Assembly (NCBI GenBank): GCA_964036045.1
Contig: OZ038385.1
Coordinates: forward strand, 57,029,919 to 57,093,918
Source of the DNA: Eutreptiella sp. 'Long Island Sound 2002'
Taxonomy: Eukaryota; Euglenozoa; Euglenophyceae; Eutreptiales; Eutreptiaceae
DNA length: 64,000 nucleotides
Reading direction: 5' to 3'
Shown here: piece by piece, positions 11,746 through 22,306 of the stretch
Position numbering within the stretch: the first letter of the stretch is position 1
How the letters are laid out: each line of letters starts with the position of its first letter
Notes under the pieces: generated by a model
What the model saw: the letters and a program-made list of their open reading frames with translations, nothing else
What the model was told of the DNA's origin: nothing
Database searches by the model: none
Translations under genes and position numbers: made by a program

Positions 11746-12413
11746 TCACTTGCACCACAACAAGCTATGTCACAATGTACGTGATGTCATTTGGGGGCTA
11801 GCAGCTGTGTATCATCATAGAAACTTCTGCCTAGGGCCACTAGAGTGCTATGGCTTGATGATTAGTGTTTGATTCAATGAGCAGCGGTGAGCGACAAAGC
11901 AGTTCAACAAGCCCTGGTGAAAAAAACTTGCACGGTGTCATTGACAACTTTTTTGAGGAGCCCCATGAACACGAGAAAAAGTAGAGAAGAGGGGGCAAGA
12001 AATGGGTAGCAACATTTCCATCTTTCAAAGGTCAACTTGTGTATTGGGAATGTGGATACTGCGTTTGCCATCTTATGCATTTGCTGTTGAACGCCGTTGC
12101 CCTCATTCACGCCAAGAGGAAGATGTTGCAGGTTGCTAGTACCGGAGAGCACCATGTACCCTCGGTAACATGCAATGGCAATTTCACGCACGGATGGCAT
12201 GAGAGGCACCAAGTGTTTTAAGGATGGGAGGTGACAGGGGGACACCAAGAGGAGCTCCTGCATAATGTGGTTTTTGTGGGGCATCCTGGTGGGTGGGAGG
12301 TGTGCGACCTTGCGGCCACGGCAGCTTCAAAGTCGTGCGCCCGGAAGTTGAGGGAGGGCGGTATTTCAGTGAGGATGCACACCGGGCCCTAGTCGTGCAC
12401 TCGCCGCAACTGT

Positions 12414-12950
12414 ATGAATGTGGCTGTCAGGGTGCTCCTGTGGCACATGAGCCACCCTGTGAGTGTGTGGGGCAACCCACCCGCTCTCAAAAGTTTTTCT
12501 ATGTGGGGGCGCCAGTGCCGTGAGTTGATGGACAAAACTCTGGCATGGGCCCAGATGAAAGGGAACTGGAAGTGCCGCCGCACTGGCTGGGGCCCTGAGG
12601 CCCTGAAGGAGATGAAAGACGTCTCCGAGAAGTTGGCCCCGGGTGGGGGGGGCAAAGGGCCTGTCCCCTTTGCCCCCCTCTCGGCCAACATGGTGCCCAG
12701 TGTGGTACTTCGCTGCATCGCAAATCCTGATTCTGGCCCTGTTATCTCTAGGGCGGGTAAGGGGAAGGGGAAGGGGGGGGCATGTGCACCTTCAAGCACA
12801 AGCCTAACTACACTCCCCTGCACAGGGCATGCCAAGAGGCCTCGGTCCGAGGATTCGGAGGAGAGCAACGAGCCTTCACCAAAGAAGAGCAAGCTCGCTG
12901 CAAAGGTGTCCGCTCAAAAAGAAGACATGTTGGGGATCGAAAAATGGTGA
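12414..12950 (+). pseudogene. Array copy 9 coding segment, two stops
   Basis: A GAG-to-TAG change near 12389 cuts the upstream frame. The 178-codon remainder ends at GIEKW because of the same extra A seen in copy 3. The CTCTCAAAAGTTTTTCTATG block is intermediate between the two array alleles. Confidence 0.45.
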
Positions 12951-13522
12951 ATGGCAGTTTACATTTCAATGCTAGTCACTTGCACCACAACAAGCTATGT
13001 CACAATGTACGTGATGTCATTTGGGGGCTAGCAGCTGTGTATCATCATAGAAACTTCTGCCTAGGGCCACTAGAGTGCTATGGCTTGATGATTAGTGTTT
13101 GATTCAATGAGCAGCGGTGAGCGACAAAGCAGTTCAACAAGCCCTGGTGTAAAAAACTTGCACGGTGTCATTGACAACTTTTTTGAGGAGCCCTATGAAC
13201 ACGAGAAAAAGTAGAGAAGAGGGGGCAAGAAATGGGTAGCAACATTTCCATCTTTCAAAGGTCAACTTGTGTATTGGGAATGTGGATACTGTGTTTGCCA
13301 TCTTATGCATTTGCTGTTGAACGCCGTTGCCCTCATTCACACCAAGAGCAAGATGTTGCAGGTTGCTAGTACCGGAGAGCACCATGTACCCTCGGTAACA
13401 TGCAATGGCAATTTCACGCACTGATGGCATGAGAGGCACCAAGTGTTTTAAGGATGGGAGGTGACGTGGGGACACTAGGAGGAGCTCCTGCATAATGTGG
13501 TTTTTGTGGGGCATCCTGGTGG

Positions 13523-14200
13523 GTGGGAGGTGTACGACCTTGCGGCCACGGCAGCTTCAAAGTCGTGCACCCAGAAGTTGAGGGAGGGCGGTATTTCAGT
13601 GAGGATGCACACCGGGCCCGAGTCGTGCACTCGCCGCAACTGTATGAATGTGGCCGTCTGCTCCTGTGGCACATGAGCCACCCTGTGAGTGTGTGGGGCA
13701 ACCCACCCGCTCTAAAAAGTTTTTCTATGTGGGGGCGCCAGTGCCGTGAGTTGATGGACAAAACTCTGGCATGGGCCCGGATGAAAGGGAACTGGAAGTG
13801 CCGCCGCACTGGCTGGGGCCCTGAGGCCCTGAAGGAGATGAAAGACGTCTCCGAGAAGTTGGCCCCGGGTGGGGGGGGCAAAGGGCCTGTCCCCTTTGCC
13901 CCCCTCTCGGCCAACGTGGTGCCTAGTGTGGTACTTCGCTGCATCGCAAATCCTGATTCTGGCCCTGTTATCTCTAGGGCGGGTAAGGGGAAGGGGAAGG
14001 GGGGGGCATGTGCACCTTCAAGCACAAGCCTAACTACACTCCCCTGCACAGGGCATGCCAAGAGGCCTCGGTCCGAGGATTCGGAGGAGAGCAACGAGCC
14101 TTTACCAAAGAAGAGCAAGCTCGCTGCAAAGGTGTCCGCTCAAAAAGAAGACATGTTGGGGATCGAAAATTGTGAATGGCAGTTTACATTTCAATGCTAG
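13523..14200 (+). pseudogene. Array copy 10 coding segment, compensating deletion (225 codons)
   Basis: The start follows the copy 5 frame, but a short deletion near 13652-13662 turns YECGCQG.. into YECGRLLL and moves the reading into the shifted frame. The ORF then stays open to the FTFQC end, so it is long without keeping the Cys cluster. Confidence 0.45.
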
Positions 14201-14685
14201 TCACTTGCACCACAACAAGCTATGTCACAATGTACGTGATGTCATTTGGGGGCTAGCAGCTGTGTATCATCATAGAAACTTCTGCCTAGGGCCACTAGAG
14301 TGCTTTGGCTTGATGATTAGTGTTTGATTCAATGAGCAGCGGTGAGCGACAAAGCAGTTCAACAAGCCCCGGTGTAAAAAACTTGCACGGTGTCATTGAC
14401 AACTTTTTTGAGGAGCCCTATGAACACGAGAAAAAGTAGAGAAGAGGGGGCAAGAAATGGGTAGCAACATTTCCATCTTTCAAAGGTCAACTTGTGTATT
14501 GGGAATGTGGATATTGTGTTTGCCATCTTATGCATTTGCCGTTGAACGCCGTTGCCCTCATTCACACCAAGAGCAAGATGTTGCAAGTTGCTAGTACCGG
14601 AGAGCACCATGTATCCTCGGTAACATGCAATGGCAATTTCACGCACGGGTGGCATGAGAGGCACCAAGTGCTTTAAGGATGGGAG

Positions 14686-15429
14686 GTGACAGGGGGACAC
14701 CAGGAGGAGCTCCTGCATAATGTGGTTTTTGTGGGGCATCCTGGTGGGTGGGAGGTGTACGACCTTGCGGCCACGGCAGCTTCAAAGTCGTGCACCCAGA
14801 AGTTGAGGGAGGGCGGTATTTCAGTGAGGATGCACACCGGGCCCGAGTCGTGCACTCGCCGCAGCTGTATGAATGTGGCTGTCAGGGTGCTCCTGTGGCA
14901 CATGAGCCACCCTGTGAGTGTGTGGGGCAACCCACCCGCTCTAAAAAGTTTTTCTATGTGGGGGCGCCAGTGCCGTGAGTTGATGGACAAAACTCTGGCA
15001 TGGGCCCAAATGAAAGGGAACTGGAAGTGCCGCCGCACTGGCTGGGGCCCTGAGGCCCGGAAGGAGATGAAAGACGTCTCCGAGAAGTTGGCCCCGGGTG
15101 GGGGGGGCAAAGGGCCTGTCCCCTTTGCCCCCCTCTCGGCCAACGTGGTGCCTAGTGTGGTACTTCGCTGCATCGCAAATCCTGATTCTGGCCCTGTTAT
15201 CTCTAGGGCGGGTAAGGGGAAGGGGAAGGGGGGGGCATGTGCACCTTCAAGCACAAGCCTAACTACACTCCCCTGCACAGGGCATGCCAAGAGGCCTCGG
15301 TCCGAGGATTCGGAGGAGAGCAACGAGCCTTCACCAAAGAAGAGCAAGCTCGCTGCAAAGGTGTCCGCTCAAAAAGAAGACATGTTGGGGATCGAAAATG
15401 GTGAATGGCAGTTTACATTTCAATGCTAG
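14686..15429 (+). pseudogene. Array copy 11 coding segment, shifted frame (247 codons)
   Basis: Last copy, with the same shifting insertion as copies 2, 4 and 8. The C-terminal frame is complete to ENGEWQFTFQC. Its 3' region runs into a unique flank after 15908, marking the right edge of the array. Confidence 0.45.
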
Positions 15430-15908
15430 TCACTTGCACCACAACAAGCTATGTCACAATGTACGTGATGTCATTTGGGGGCTAGCAGCTGTGTATCATC
15501 ATAGAAACTTCTGCCTAGGGCCACTAGAGTGCTATGGCTTGATGATTAGTGTTTGATTCAATGAGCAGCGGTGAGCGACAAAGCAGTTCAACAAGCCCTG
15601 GTGTAAAAAACTTGCACGGTGTCATTGACAACTTTTTTGAGGAGCCCCATGAACAGGAGAAAAAGTAGAGAAGAGGGGGCAAGAAATGGGTAGCAACATT
15701 TCCATCTTTCAAAGGTCAACTTGTGTATTGGGAATGTGGATACTGTGTTTGCCATCTTATGCATTTGCTGTTGAACGCCGTTGCCCTCATTCACGCCAAG
15801 AGCAAGAGGTTGCAGGTTGCTAGTACCGGAGAGCACCATGTACCCTCGGTAACATGCAATGGCAATTTCACGCACGGATGGCATGAGAGGCACCAAGTGT
15901 TTTAAGGA

Positions 15909-16800
15909 TGCGAAATGGGCTCTTCAAACACCAAGCAATGCAGGGTCCTAACATCATGTTGGATGCGATGATAAAAATTGTGCCTTCCGATGCCATTCTT
16001 GGAGATTTGTCAGCATTCTTGAATTTGCAGGAGTGCATGCGGGTGGATGACCTCCTCAAGGCCGCGCAGCCGCACTCCGCCAATCTCTGCTGCATCGGGA
16101 ACCAACTAGTGGAGCACCCGCTGCCGTGGCTACCACCGATGGGAGGCTGTGCGGCCTCAAAGCACCGCACAGCCACTGACCCCACGGTGCGGGTGCAAGT
16201 CCGTTTGTCATCCATTGCACCCCCAACGTGTGTGTGATAAAGAGCGCGGGAAAAATTGGATTCCAAAGCGGCAAGTTTGTGCATCAACCTTATCCCTTTC
16301 CGGCACCGATCACATCGGGAAACCATACCTAATGGTTTCCAATAGTGTGCTCACCTTCGCAAATGCTATATATCTCATGGTCTGTCAACATATTTTTACT
16401 GACAATCCACATGCCGTGAGAAGAGACCAGAGGGCAAGAAATGGGTAGCAACATTTCTATCTTTCAAAGGGCAACTTGTGAATTGGAAATGTGGATACTA
16501 TGTGTGCTATCTAATGCATGTGTTGTTGAACGCCATTGCCCGCATTAACACCAACAGCAAGATGTTGCAAGTTGTTGACGAGCAAGTACCTAGAGAGCAC
16601 CAGGTACCCTTGGTAAGATAGAGTCGTGGTTTTCCGGACGGATGGCGTGAGAGGCACCAATTGTTGTAAGTAAAGATGCCGCATAGGCTTTTGAAACACC
16701 AAGCATTGCATGGTCCCCACACCATGTTGAATGGAATGATAAATATTGTGCCTTTAGAAGCCATAGTTGCAGTTGTGCAGCCTTAAAGTGCGGGTGAAGT
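15909..16800. repeat. Diverged copies of the unit 3' region (copy B), duplicated ~600 bp apart
   Basis: After the last unit the sequence continues with CGAAATGGGCTCTTC and a block that recurs in diverged form at ~16680-16850. For example, GTCCGTTTGTCATCCATTG occurs at 16198 and 16799, about 601 bp apart. Between them, 16430-16670 is a diverged copy of the unit tail (GGCAAGAAATGGGTAGCAAC to GAGAGGCACCAA). On the minus strand the sequence LVPLxPSVR..YQGYxVLS is readable in the array, here and at 20.1-20.3 kb. Confidence 0.8.
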
Positions 16801-16977
16801 CCGTTTGTCATCCATTGTACCCCCAACATCTGTGTGACGAGGAGCACGGGAAAAATTGAGTTCCAACGCGTGCATCAACCTTAGGCCTTTGGGGCACCCA
16901 AGACATTGCGAAACCACAACAAACTGATTCCATTTTTGTGCTTACCAGCACACATGTTGCACATCTCGATACCCAAT

Positions 16978-17351
16978 ATGCCAAGAAAGTCCACCCACAA
17001 AGTGCATTCATCCCAAGCACCCCCTGCCGGCAACAACACACCGCTCAACAAGGATGATGTATTGGGATCAATGCTTAAATGGCACGAGGCCAAGCCAAAG
17101 GGTAATGCGGTCTTGGATCCATGTGGTTTGCCGTGTCGGACGTTTGCATATAACTACCAATTCATATTGGTTGTTAAGCGTCACACACTTGAGCATGACT
17201 ATCCATTCACATTGGTTGATAACCGCAAGCTCAAAGGTCCCAAAGCGGCGTGGTTGTTTGGTTGCAATCCTGGCATTGGTGTTGCTCCCAAGAGGAAGAC
17301 GACACATTGGAGCTTGAAAACAATGAATGCAAGTTTACATTTCAATGCTAG
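16978..17351 (+). pseudogene. Diverged paralog of the array gene fragment
   Basis: From ATG 16978 one frame encodes MPRKSTHKVHSSQAPPAGNN and continues in coding-like sequence (YNYQFILVVKRHTLEHDYPF) to about 17290. The last part is protein-like in the next frame: QEEDDTLELENNECKFTFQC and a TAG at 17349-17351. That end matches QKEDMLGIENREWQFTFQC and the stop of the array copies, and the DNA after the stop (CACAACAAGCTATGTCACAATG) is also shared. It is therefore a diverged relative with a frameshift or a missed splice near 17290. No family recognised. The longer frame 16906-17418 reads through the shared 3' region and is probably not the true C-terminus. Confidence 0.5.
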
Positions 17352-17612
17352 TCACTTACGCCACAACAAGCTATGTCACAATGCACATCATATCATTTGT
17401 ATTATCATGGTGAAGTAGTTAGTTTTTGCATTTGCTTATAAACATATTGTTTGTTTGCAGTGGCTGTTTCATGATGTGTGTTCATTTGTGTATGTGTGTG
17501 TCGACTCGGGTGTATGTGTGTGCATGTGCCTTGAACACTAATCCCCAGGCGAGCGAACCATTTTCTAGGCATGTTAGATGTTTTCGTTCCAGTGTCATTC
17601 TAGGCTTAATGA

Positions 17613-17873
17613 TCTCATATTGTTCTAGGTAGGCCCACAGTCGGTCACGAGAACAATACTGCACAGCTCTTTGCCCAACAGTCCGCTGACAAAGAATTCC
17701 TGATTCGAAAATTCTCAGTGGAAAATTGCATTCGCTTAGCTGAGACTCTGGTTGGCCCAAAAAAGAATTGTTTGCTTCCCTCCGTAAGGGATTTCTCCAA
17801 AGATGCAAGTCAGAACGAAACTACAAAGAATCTTTTTAGACATGTATTTGGGGTCAAAGGATCCGAAAACTGA
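17613..17873 (+). CDS. Open frame without ATG, exon-like
   Basis: An 86-codon frame follows a TGA at 17610 and ends in TGA at 17871-17873. It reads naturally, for example DKEFLIRKFSVENCIRLAET then GPKKNCLLPSVRDFSKDA. There is no ATG, and a CAG acceptor-like site at about 17688-17690 could begin an exon. The overlapping ATG ORF at 17803-18027 ends in a hydrophobic stretch (LNLFVLAILAWL) and is a weaker alternative. No family recognised. Confidence 0.3.
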   Translation, partial: SHIVLGRPTVGHENNTAQLFAQQSADKEFLIRKFSVENCIRLAETLVGPKKNCLLPSVRDFSKDASQNETTKNLFRHVFGVKGSEN

Positions 17874-18124
17874 AAAACCGGAATTCGGTCCTGTAGTACG
17901 GTTCTTGAAATCCCTGTTTGACCGTGGTACGCGTGACCCCAAACCCCCTTGGGTGGGGGTAACGCTCAACCTTTTCGTTCTAGCCATCCTAGCTTGGCTA
18001 GGCAAGAACACAAATTGGCCGTTCTAGTGTGTACCTAGCCCCCCCACCACAGACATTTACTTGTTCCCCCAACTAGGTGTGGCGATTTGCCAATATGACT
18101 TGGAATGGCATTTTGGAGTGGCAC

Positions 18125-18200
18125 CTACATTGGCGACGTGGCGTGGTGATTTGGCATGGTGACCTGGCGTGGCGACCTAGAGTGTAACTTAAGGGGCTTG
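18125..18200. repeat. Short TGGCGTGG-type degenerate repeats
   Basis: Interleaved TGGCGACGTGGCG, TGGTGATTTGGCA and TGGCGTGGCGACC words give a small degenerate minisatellite. It contributes to the end of the minus-strand ORF 18125-18523, which I treat as a shadow of the plus-strand remnant. Confidence 0.5.
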
Positions 18201-18291
18201 GTTATGTCTTTCGAAGTGTCCAAAAACTGTTGCCAAGTGGGGACACACGGGGTGAATGGGTGGCTGGTTGTGACGTGCAGGCGTCCCTCTA

Positions 18292-18852
18292 GCAAACATT
18301 CCAACACGGACCCGTGGGTAGTCCTATTTACACATTTTGTGGCAAGCCCCATCACAGACTTGAACAGCTTCCCAAATCCTTTGAAACCGTGAAATCCCGT
18401 ATCCATCGCGTCTTCTATCTCTACAACAAGCACAATCGAGGTCTTATTTGTGTTGTTGCCTTGTGCCAGGATCAGCGTTTGGAGTGATTTTATGGTTATT
18501 TTGAGAAACGCCGCAAGAATCAATCAGTGAAAGATCAAACCTTAGAACGAGAAGAAGAAAACACGCGGGTGATCATGTGGAGCACATGTGGTGTCCTTAT
18601 TGTTATCGCCGGATTGGAGGACACAATTACCAACATTGCATTCTTTTGTACGATGATATGTCTTCACAAACGGCAAGTGACATCGTCAACCAAACTGGCC
18701 ACGGTGAAGGAAATTTGACGTTTGAGGACAAACAGTATTTGGATACCAGCTCCTACTCTCCAACTAACAGAGTGTTTGCTTCAGACGTGCCCCCCCACCG
18801 TTTGTTGTGTGAATTGAGAGCAAATTGCTGCCGACCTTTGCTGCCAGGCTGA
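18292..18852 (+). pseudogene. Coding remnant with Cys/His cluster
   Basis: One plus frame reads well from about 18292 (PHHRLEQLPKSFETVKSRIH, then LYNKHNRGLICVVALCQDQR). It meets a single TGA at 18485-18487 and continues (FYGYFEKRRKNQSVKDQTLE). Near 18565 the coding-like sequence moves to another frame. There it contains MWCPYCYRRIGGHNYQHC, a C-x2-C plus H/H/C cluster that could bind zinc, and runs to a TGA at 18850-18852 just before a long poly-G run. It is a broken gene of unknown family. The minus-strand ORF 18125-18523 overlaps the first half. Confidence 0.35.
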
Positions 18853-18869
18853 GGGGGGGGGGGGGGGGC
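18853..18869. repeat. Poly-G run
   Basis: More than fifteen consecutive G residues directly follow the coding remnant. It is one of many long C/G homopolymers in the window. Confidence 0.9.
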
Positions 18870-19244
18870 ATAACTTTTGAGATGGGTGGTCAAAATTTGT
18901 AGGGTAGATCCTGGGGGGCGCAAGTTGTCCACCTAAAGAGTCCTTTTGGCGTGTGATTGCTAGCAAAACACATTCAACTAACCGCCCACTTGCAGATGAA
19001 GGTGAGCATCCTGTGGCAGATAAATCTGGCAACTGCACGCAACTGCGTGATATTGCTCTTGGAAATATGAAAACCACACCTGTTTATTGGTAATTCTTAC
19101 AGCTCACAACCACGTTGAACTCGGCAAGTACAGAACTTCAAGTCTGCCGTGCATTGTGTCTTGGTGTTGCAAGAAGATTGCCTCGTTCAAGCAAGGAACT
19201 CTGGTTTCAAATCAGTTTTCCAAGCAAGGCAAGGTCATACAAGG

Positions 19245-19895
19245 CCCGAAATCAAGCAGTTTTTACCTGTTGTGGTCCATTTGAGCAGGAGGTGCAAAGA
19301 GTTATCATTAGCTGGATTCACAAAACTAAAAAGGGGGGCCCGCGTAGTTCATCTAGAGCCCCAAGATCCTTGGTTTCTAGCCCAAAGGCTTCTGTTGGTT
19401 CACCGGGGCAAGGGACCACTTGTTGCTCAATATCAACTTGGAGGAAGCCGTTTTTACCTGTTGTGGTTAGTTTGAGTAGGGTGTGTAGAGAGTGGCCATC
19501 GGCTAGAATCGCAAAACTAAAAAGGGAGCCCGCGTAATTCATCTAGAGCTCCAAGATCCCTGAATTCTAGCCTGAAGGCTTTTGTTGGTTCACCGGGACA
19601 AGGGACCACTTGTTGCTAGGTTTCAGCTTGGAGGCCCGAAATCAAGCCGTTGTTACCTGTTGTGATCTGTTTGAGTAGGCCATGTCCAGAGTGATCGTCG
19701 TCTGGCATCGCAAAACTAAAAAGGGGGCCTGCGTAGTTCATCCAGAGCCCCAAGATCCTTGGTTTCTAGCTTGAAGGCTTGTGTTGGTTCACCGGGGCAA
19801 GGGGCTACTTGTTGCTCAGTATCAGCTTTGAGGCCCAAAATCAAGCAGTTTTTACCTATTGTGGTTGGTTTGAGGAGGGGGTGTTTGGGTGTCAG
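19245..19895. repeat. Diverged ~195-bp tandem repeat, about 3.3 copies
   Basis: CAAAACTAAAAAGGG occurs at 19321, 19512 and 19711 (spacing 191 and 199). Each is followed by matching blocks (GTTCATC.AGAGC.CCAAGATCC, then TTGGTTCACCGGG.CAAGG) and preceded by a TTACCTGTTGTGGT-like block. On the minus strand the repeat reads PGEPTEAFGLETKDLGALDE in two copies (one as TQAFKLETKDLGALDE). Frames are not maintained across copies, so I treat it as noncoding. Confidence 0.8.
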
Positions 19896-19924
19896 TTTCA
19901 ATAGTGAAAACATTGGTGAGGGCG

Positions 19925-20350
19925 AAAGCAGTCAAGCAACCCCTGGTGTAAAACACTTTCTCAGTGTCATTAACAACTTTTTTGAGGAGCGCTATGAACA
20001 CGCCCAAAAAAAGAGAAGAGAGGGCAAGAAATGGGTAGCAACATTTCTATCTTTCAAAAGGCAATGTGTGTATTGCTTATGCACATGTTGTTGCCATTAC
20101 CCTCATTAACACCGAGAGGAAGATTTTGCACGTTGTTGACGAGGAAGTACCTGGAGAGCACCATATACCCTTGGTAAGATAGAGTCGCAATTTTCCGGAC
20201 GGATGGCATGAGAGGCACCAATTGCTGTAGGTAAGGGTGCCGGATAGGTTTTTCAAACACCACGCATTGCATGCTCGCGACACCATGTGGGCCGATAAGC
20301 ATTGTGCCTTTAGATGCCATACTTGGAGATGTGTAACAATGAAGTGCGGC
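19925..20350. repeat. Diverged copy of the 1229-bp unit 3' region (copy C)
   Basis: The order of motifs is the same as in the array unit: CCCCTGGTGTAAAA, GTGTCATTAACAACTTTTTT, GAGAGGGCAAGAAATGGGTA, then GAGAGGCACCAATT. After that it continues with a block also seen after the array at 15.9 kb and 16.7 kb. It lacks the coding segment. A 9-bp length difference in the middle keeps the minus-strand frame LVPLMPSVRK..YQGYMVLS open. Confidence 0.8.
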
Positions 20351-20744
20351 TGGCATCTTGGTGGTTGTGCTCATGTGTGGCACTGGGGCGTTTGTTCATG
20401 AATATTGCATCCTGAGGCAATCGTTCACCATCGGAGGGGTGGGGGGGGGGGTGCACCGGGACTGTCACAACTCTTTGCCCCAAGGGCAGTGCCAAGGTCC
20501 CACAGATGGATCGTAGACGCCGTACCATGTGTTGCACTAGCACTCTGGGGTGGTAATGGGGGTTTGTTAGTGACATCTGCGTCCTGAGGTACTTGTTCAC
20601 CATTAGCACATGGTTGAACTTTGGAATGAGGCAAGTGTGGTGCACTATCACCATTTTCAGTGTTAGTGCTTTGAGTAAGAGGAGGGGGGGGTCCACATCA
20701 TGCGCTAGCACCAGAAATAATGATAGGAACCCCACCACCGTCAA
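20310..20744 (-). pseudogene. Minus-strand Pro/Gln-rich frame with internal duplication
   Basis: Two minus frames read as related copies of one segment: NGEQVPQDADVTNKPP..SATH and DGERLPQDAIFMNKRP..SATH. The switch of frame lies at the poly-G run at 20442-20451. It appears to be a short repeat-containing coding remnant broken at a homopolymer. Family unknown; the left end overlaps dispersed copy C. Confidence 0.25.
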
Positions 20745-20838
20745 AACTCATCTTTTGCAGGGGCAACAAAGTACTAGTGGTGTGGGAAGCACCGAATATG
20801 GCTGTTGGTTGCCCTTCATCATCCATGATGCAAAAGTT

Positions 20839-21123
20839 TCAATGGTGCATGCATGCGGTGCTGTCAATGGAAGTTGTCAATGTTGGTCCCTCTCCCTCTC
20901 TTGTTCGCTCCCTCTCGAGTTTGGTATCTCGTTCCCTCTCTTCCTCGTTTGCTTTCTCTCTCGCTCTCTCGCTCTTTCTCTCGTTGGTTGTCGCATTAGC
21001 TCTCCGGCTTGTTCCCTCTCTCTCCCATGATGTCTTCTTTGTCTCCCAAGATGTCTTCTCTCCCCCCCTTGGGCTCGTTCCTTGGCCTTGGCCTCTATCT
21101 CCTTGCTCTCCTTTTCTAGTCAA
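20839..21123 (-). CDS. Charged Arg/Glu-rich ORF in a pyrimidine-rich tract
   Basis: The plus strand at 20890-21120 is a CT-rich tract (CCCTCTC, CTCTCGCTCTCTCGCTC). On the minus strand this gives 94 codons rich in Arg, Glu and Lys (NERKSERAREKANEEERERD), which would form a charged helix. Such ORFs arise readily from purine-rich simple sequence, so a real protein is doubtful. Confidence 0.15.
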   Translation of the reverse strand: MTRKGEQGDRGQGQGTSPRGGEKTSWETKKTSWEREGTSRRANATTNERKSERAREKANEEERERDTKLERERTREGEGPTLTTSIDSTACMHH

Positions 21124-22300
21124 AAATTATGCAAGATGATCGTGTTCGATAACGAATTGTTTGCTTGTACCCTTGTCCTACTATGGCTCCACGTTGATGG
21201 AGAGGTATCTTTGCGGCATGATTTCGGGTGATGGTGTTAGTGTGGGAGCAATGGGGTGTATTGTTTTAGTGCTTTGTTTTGCGAGGATCTTTGTGGTTTT
21301 CTTTGCTAGTGTTTGTATTGTTTGTACACATTTCGCGCACCATTGCAATTGACAGAGTCATTTGGTGGTGTGTGTGTGTGTGTGTGTGTGTGTCTGTGTG
21401 GGGAGTGCGTCGGGCTTGTGCATGTACTCAGCCTGTGCCCATCAAAGATCGCCCGCCTAGGTTGGCAAGAGCGTGACCAAGTGCTCTGACCGTATTTTGC
21501 CTGCCTGAAGGGAGGTGAGCCGATTTGTTCCTACGGCGCACGCAAGGTTGCCTCGGAACAGTACATCAAGAATTTGCCAAGCGGATGGCGTAATTGTGCA
21601 GCTGCATTTTCCTTCCTCACAGCCTAGGAGGTGAGCCACGTGCCAAACAATACTGCCTAACACCGTACCTTCTCAGACACCACCCCCCATCCTGCCTCGG
21701 GCACGGGCTGGGTGAAACCCTAGCAAGAGTGTAGGTGGCGGTCACTAGTACCCACTAGAAACACACACCACACAACCAACACAACACGGGGCATGAAGGG
21801 GGGCATGGCATATTACCAACGAAGGTGGTGAGCGCGCAGGACGCCCACTACCACACCCGACACTCCCGAGAGATACCTGCACTCTGGTGAGATACAACAC
21901 AACACTCCCCTTCTATGTCTTCATACAACTATATGGCTGCGTCTACCGGTTCAAGGTGACATGCAATTACATTGTACTTTCGCTGTTCGTGAAACCCGCT
22001 CAACTTGGTTCAGGTGGTACGTTTCCCATCCTCCACATATTAAGTGACAACTCCCATTGATCAGGACATCCCGGTGACCGTGCGGCCCTGAATGGTGTTG
22101 GCCCATGCATGCACACGTGAGGGACCGGCAATTGAAGACATCAAAATCTTGCAAACCGCTAACGTGTGATTCGTTCCGACTTGTGTGGCTTAGCCAGAGG
22201 GTGGAGCAGAGCTCCCTTGTTTGGTCCACTTCATGCCTGTGCTACGGAGCTATTGGCAAGGAGTCATGCGTCAAAGCCGTAGCAAAACCTGAGAGAGTAC
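21100..22300. other. No convincing gene
   Basis: Apart from the GT microsatellite near 21370, I see only short frames in both directions with no sustained coding character. I noticed no RNA gene. Confidence 0.5.
21367..21400. repeat. (GT)n microsatellite
   Basis: About fourteen GT dinucleotides with one CT interruption. A looser GT-rich stretch also lies at 17478-17525. Confidence 0.9.
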
Positions 22301-22306
22301 CGGCTT

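Larger units (their letters stand above)
2395..15908 (+). repeat. Tandem array, 11 copies of a ~1229-bp unit
   Basis: Unit boundaries, taken at TGGGAGGTGAC, fall at 2395, 3623, 4852, 6081, 7310, 8538, 9767, 10996, 12225, 13455 and 14680, with the last unit ending near 15908. Spacing is 1225-1230 bp. Copies differ by a few substitutions and small indels. Each holds about 750 bp of protein-like sequence ending in FTFQC and a stop, then about 480 bp of 3' region. 1229 is not a multiple of three, so the array cannot be one continuous repeat protein. Copies 2 and 4, 3 and 5, and 6 and 7 share private differences, which fits local duplication by unequal exchange. Confidence 0.97.

Noticed and set aside
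2395-15908. 224-codon minus-strand ORFs in each array unit as a gene
   Set aside because: They lie opposite the frame whose C-terminus is conserved in the 17-kb paralog, and they span coding and 3' regions without a motif.
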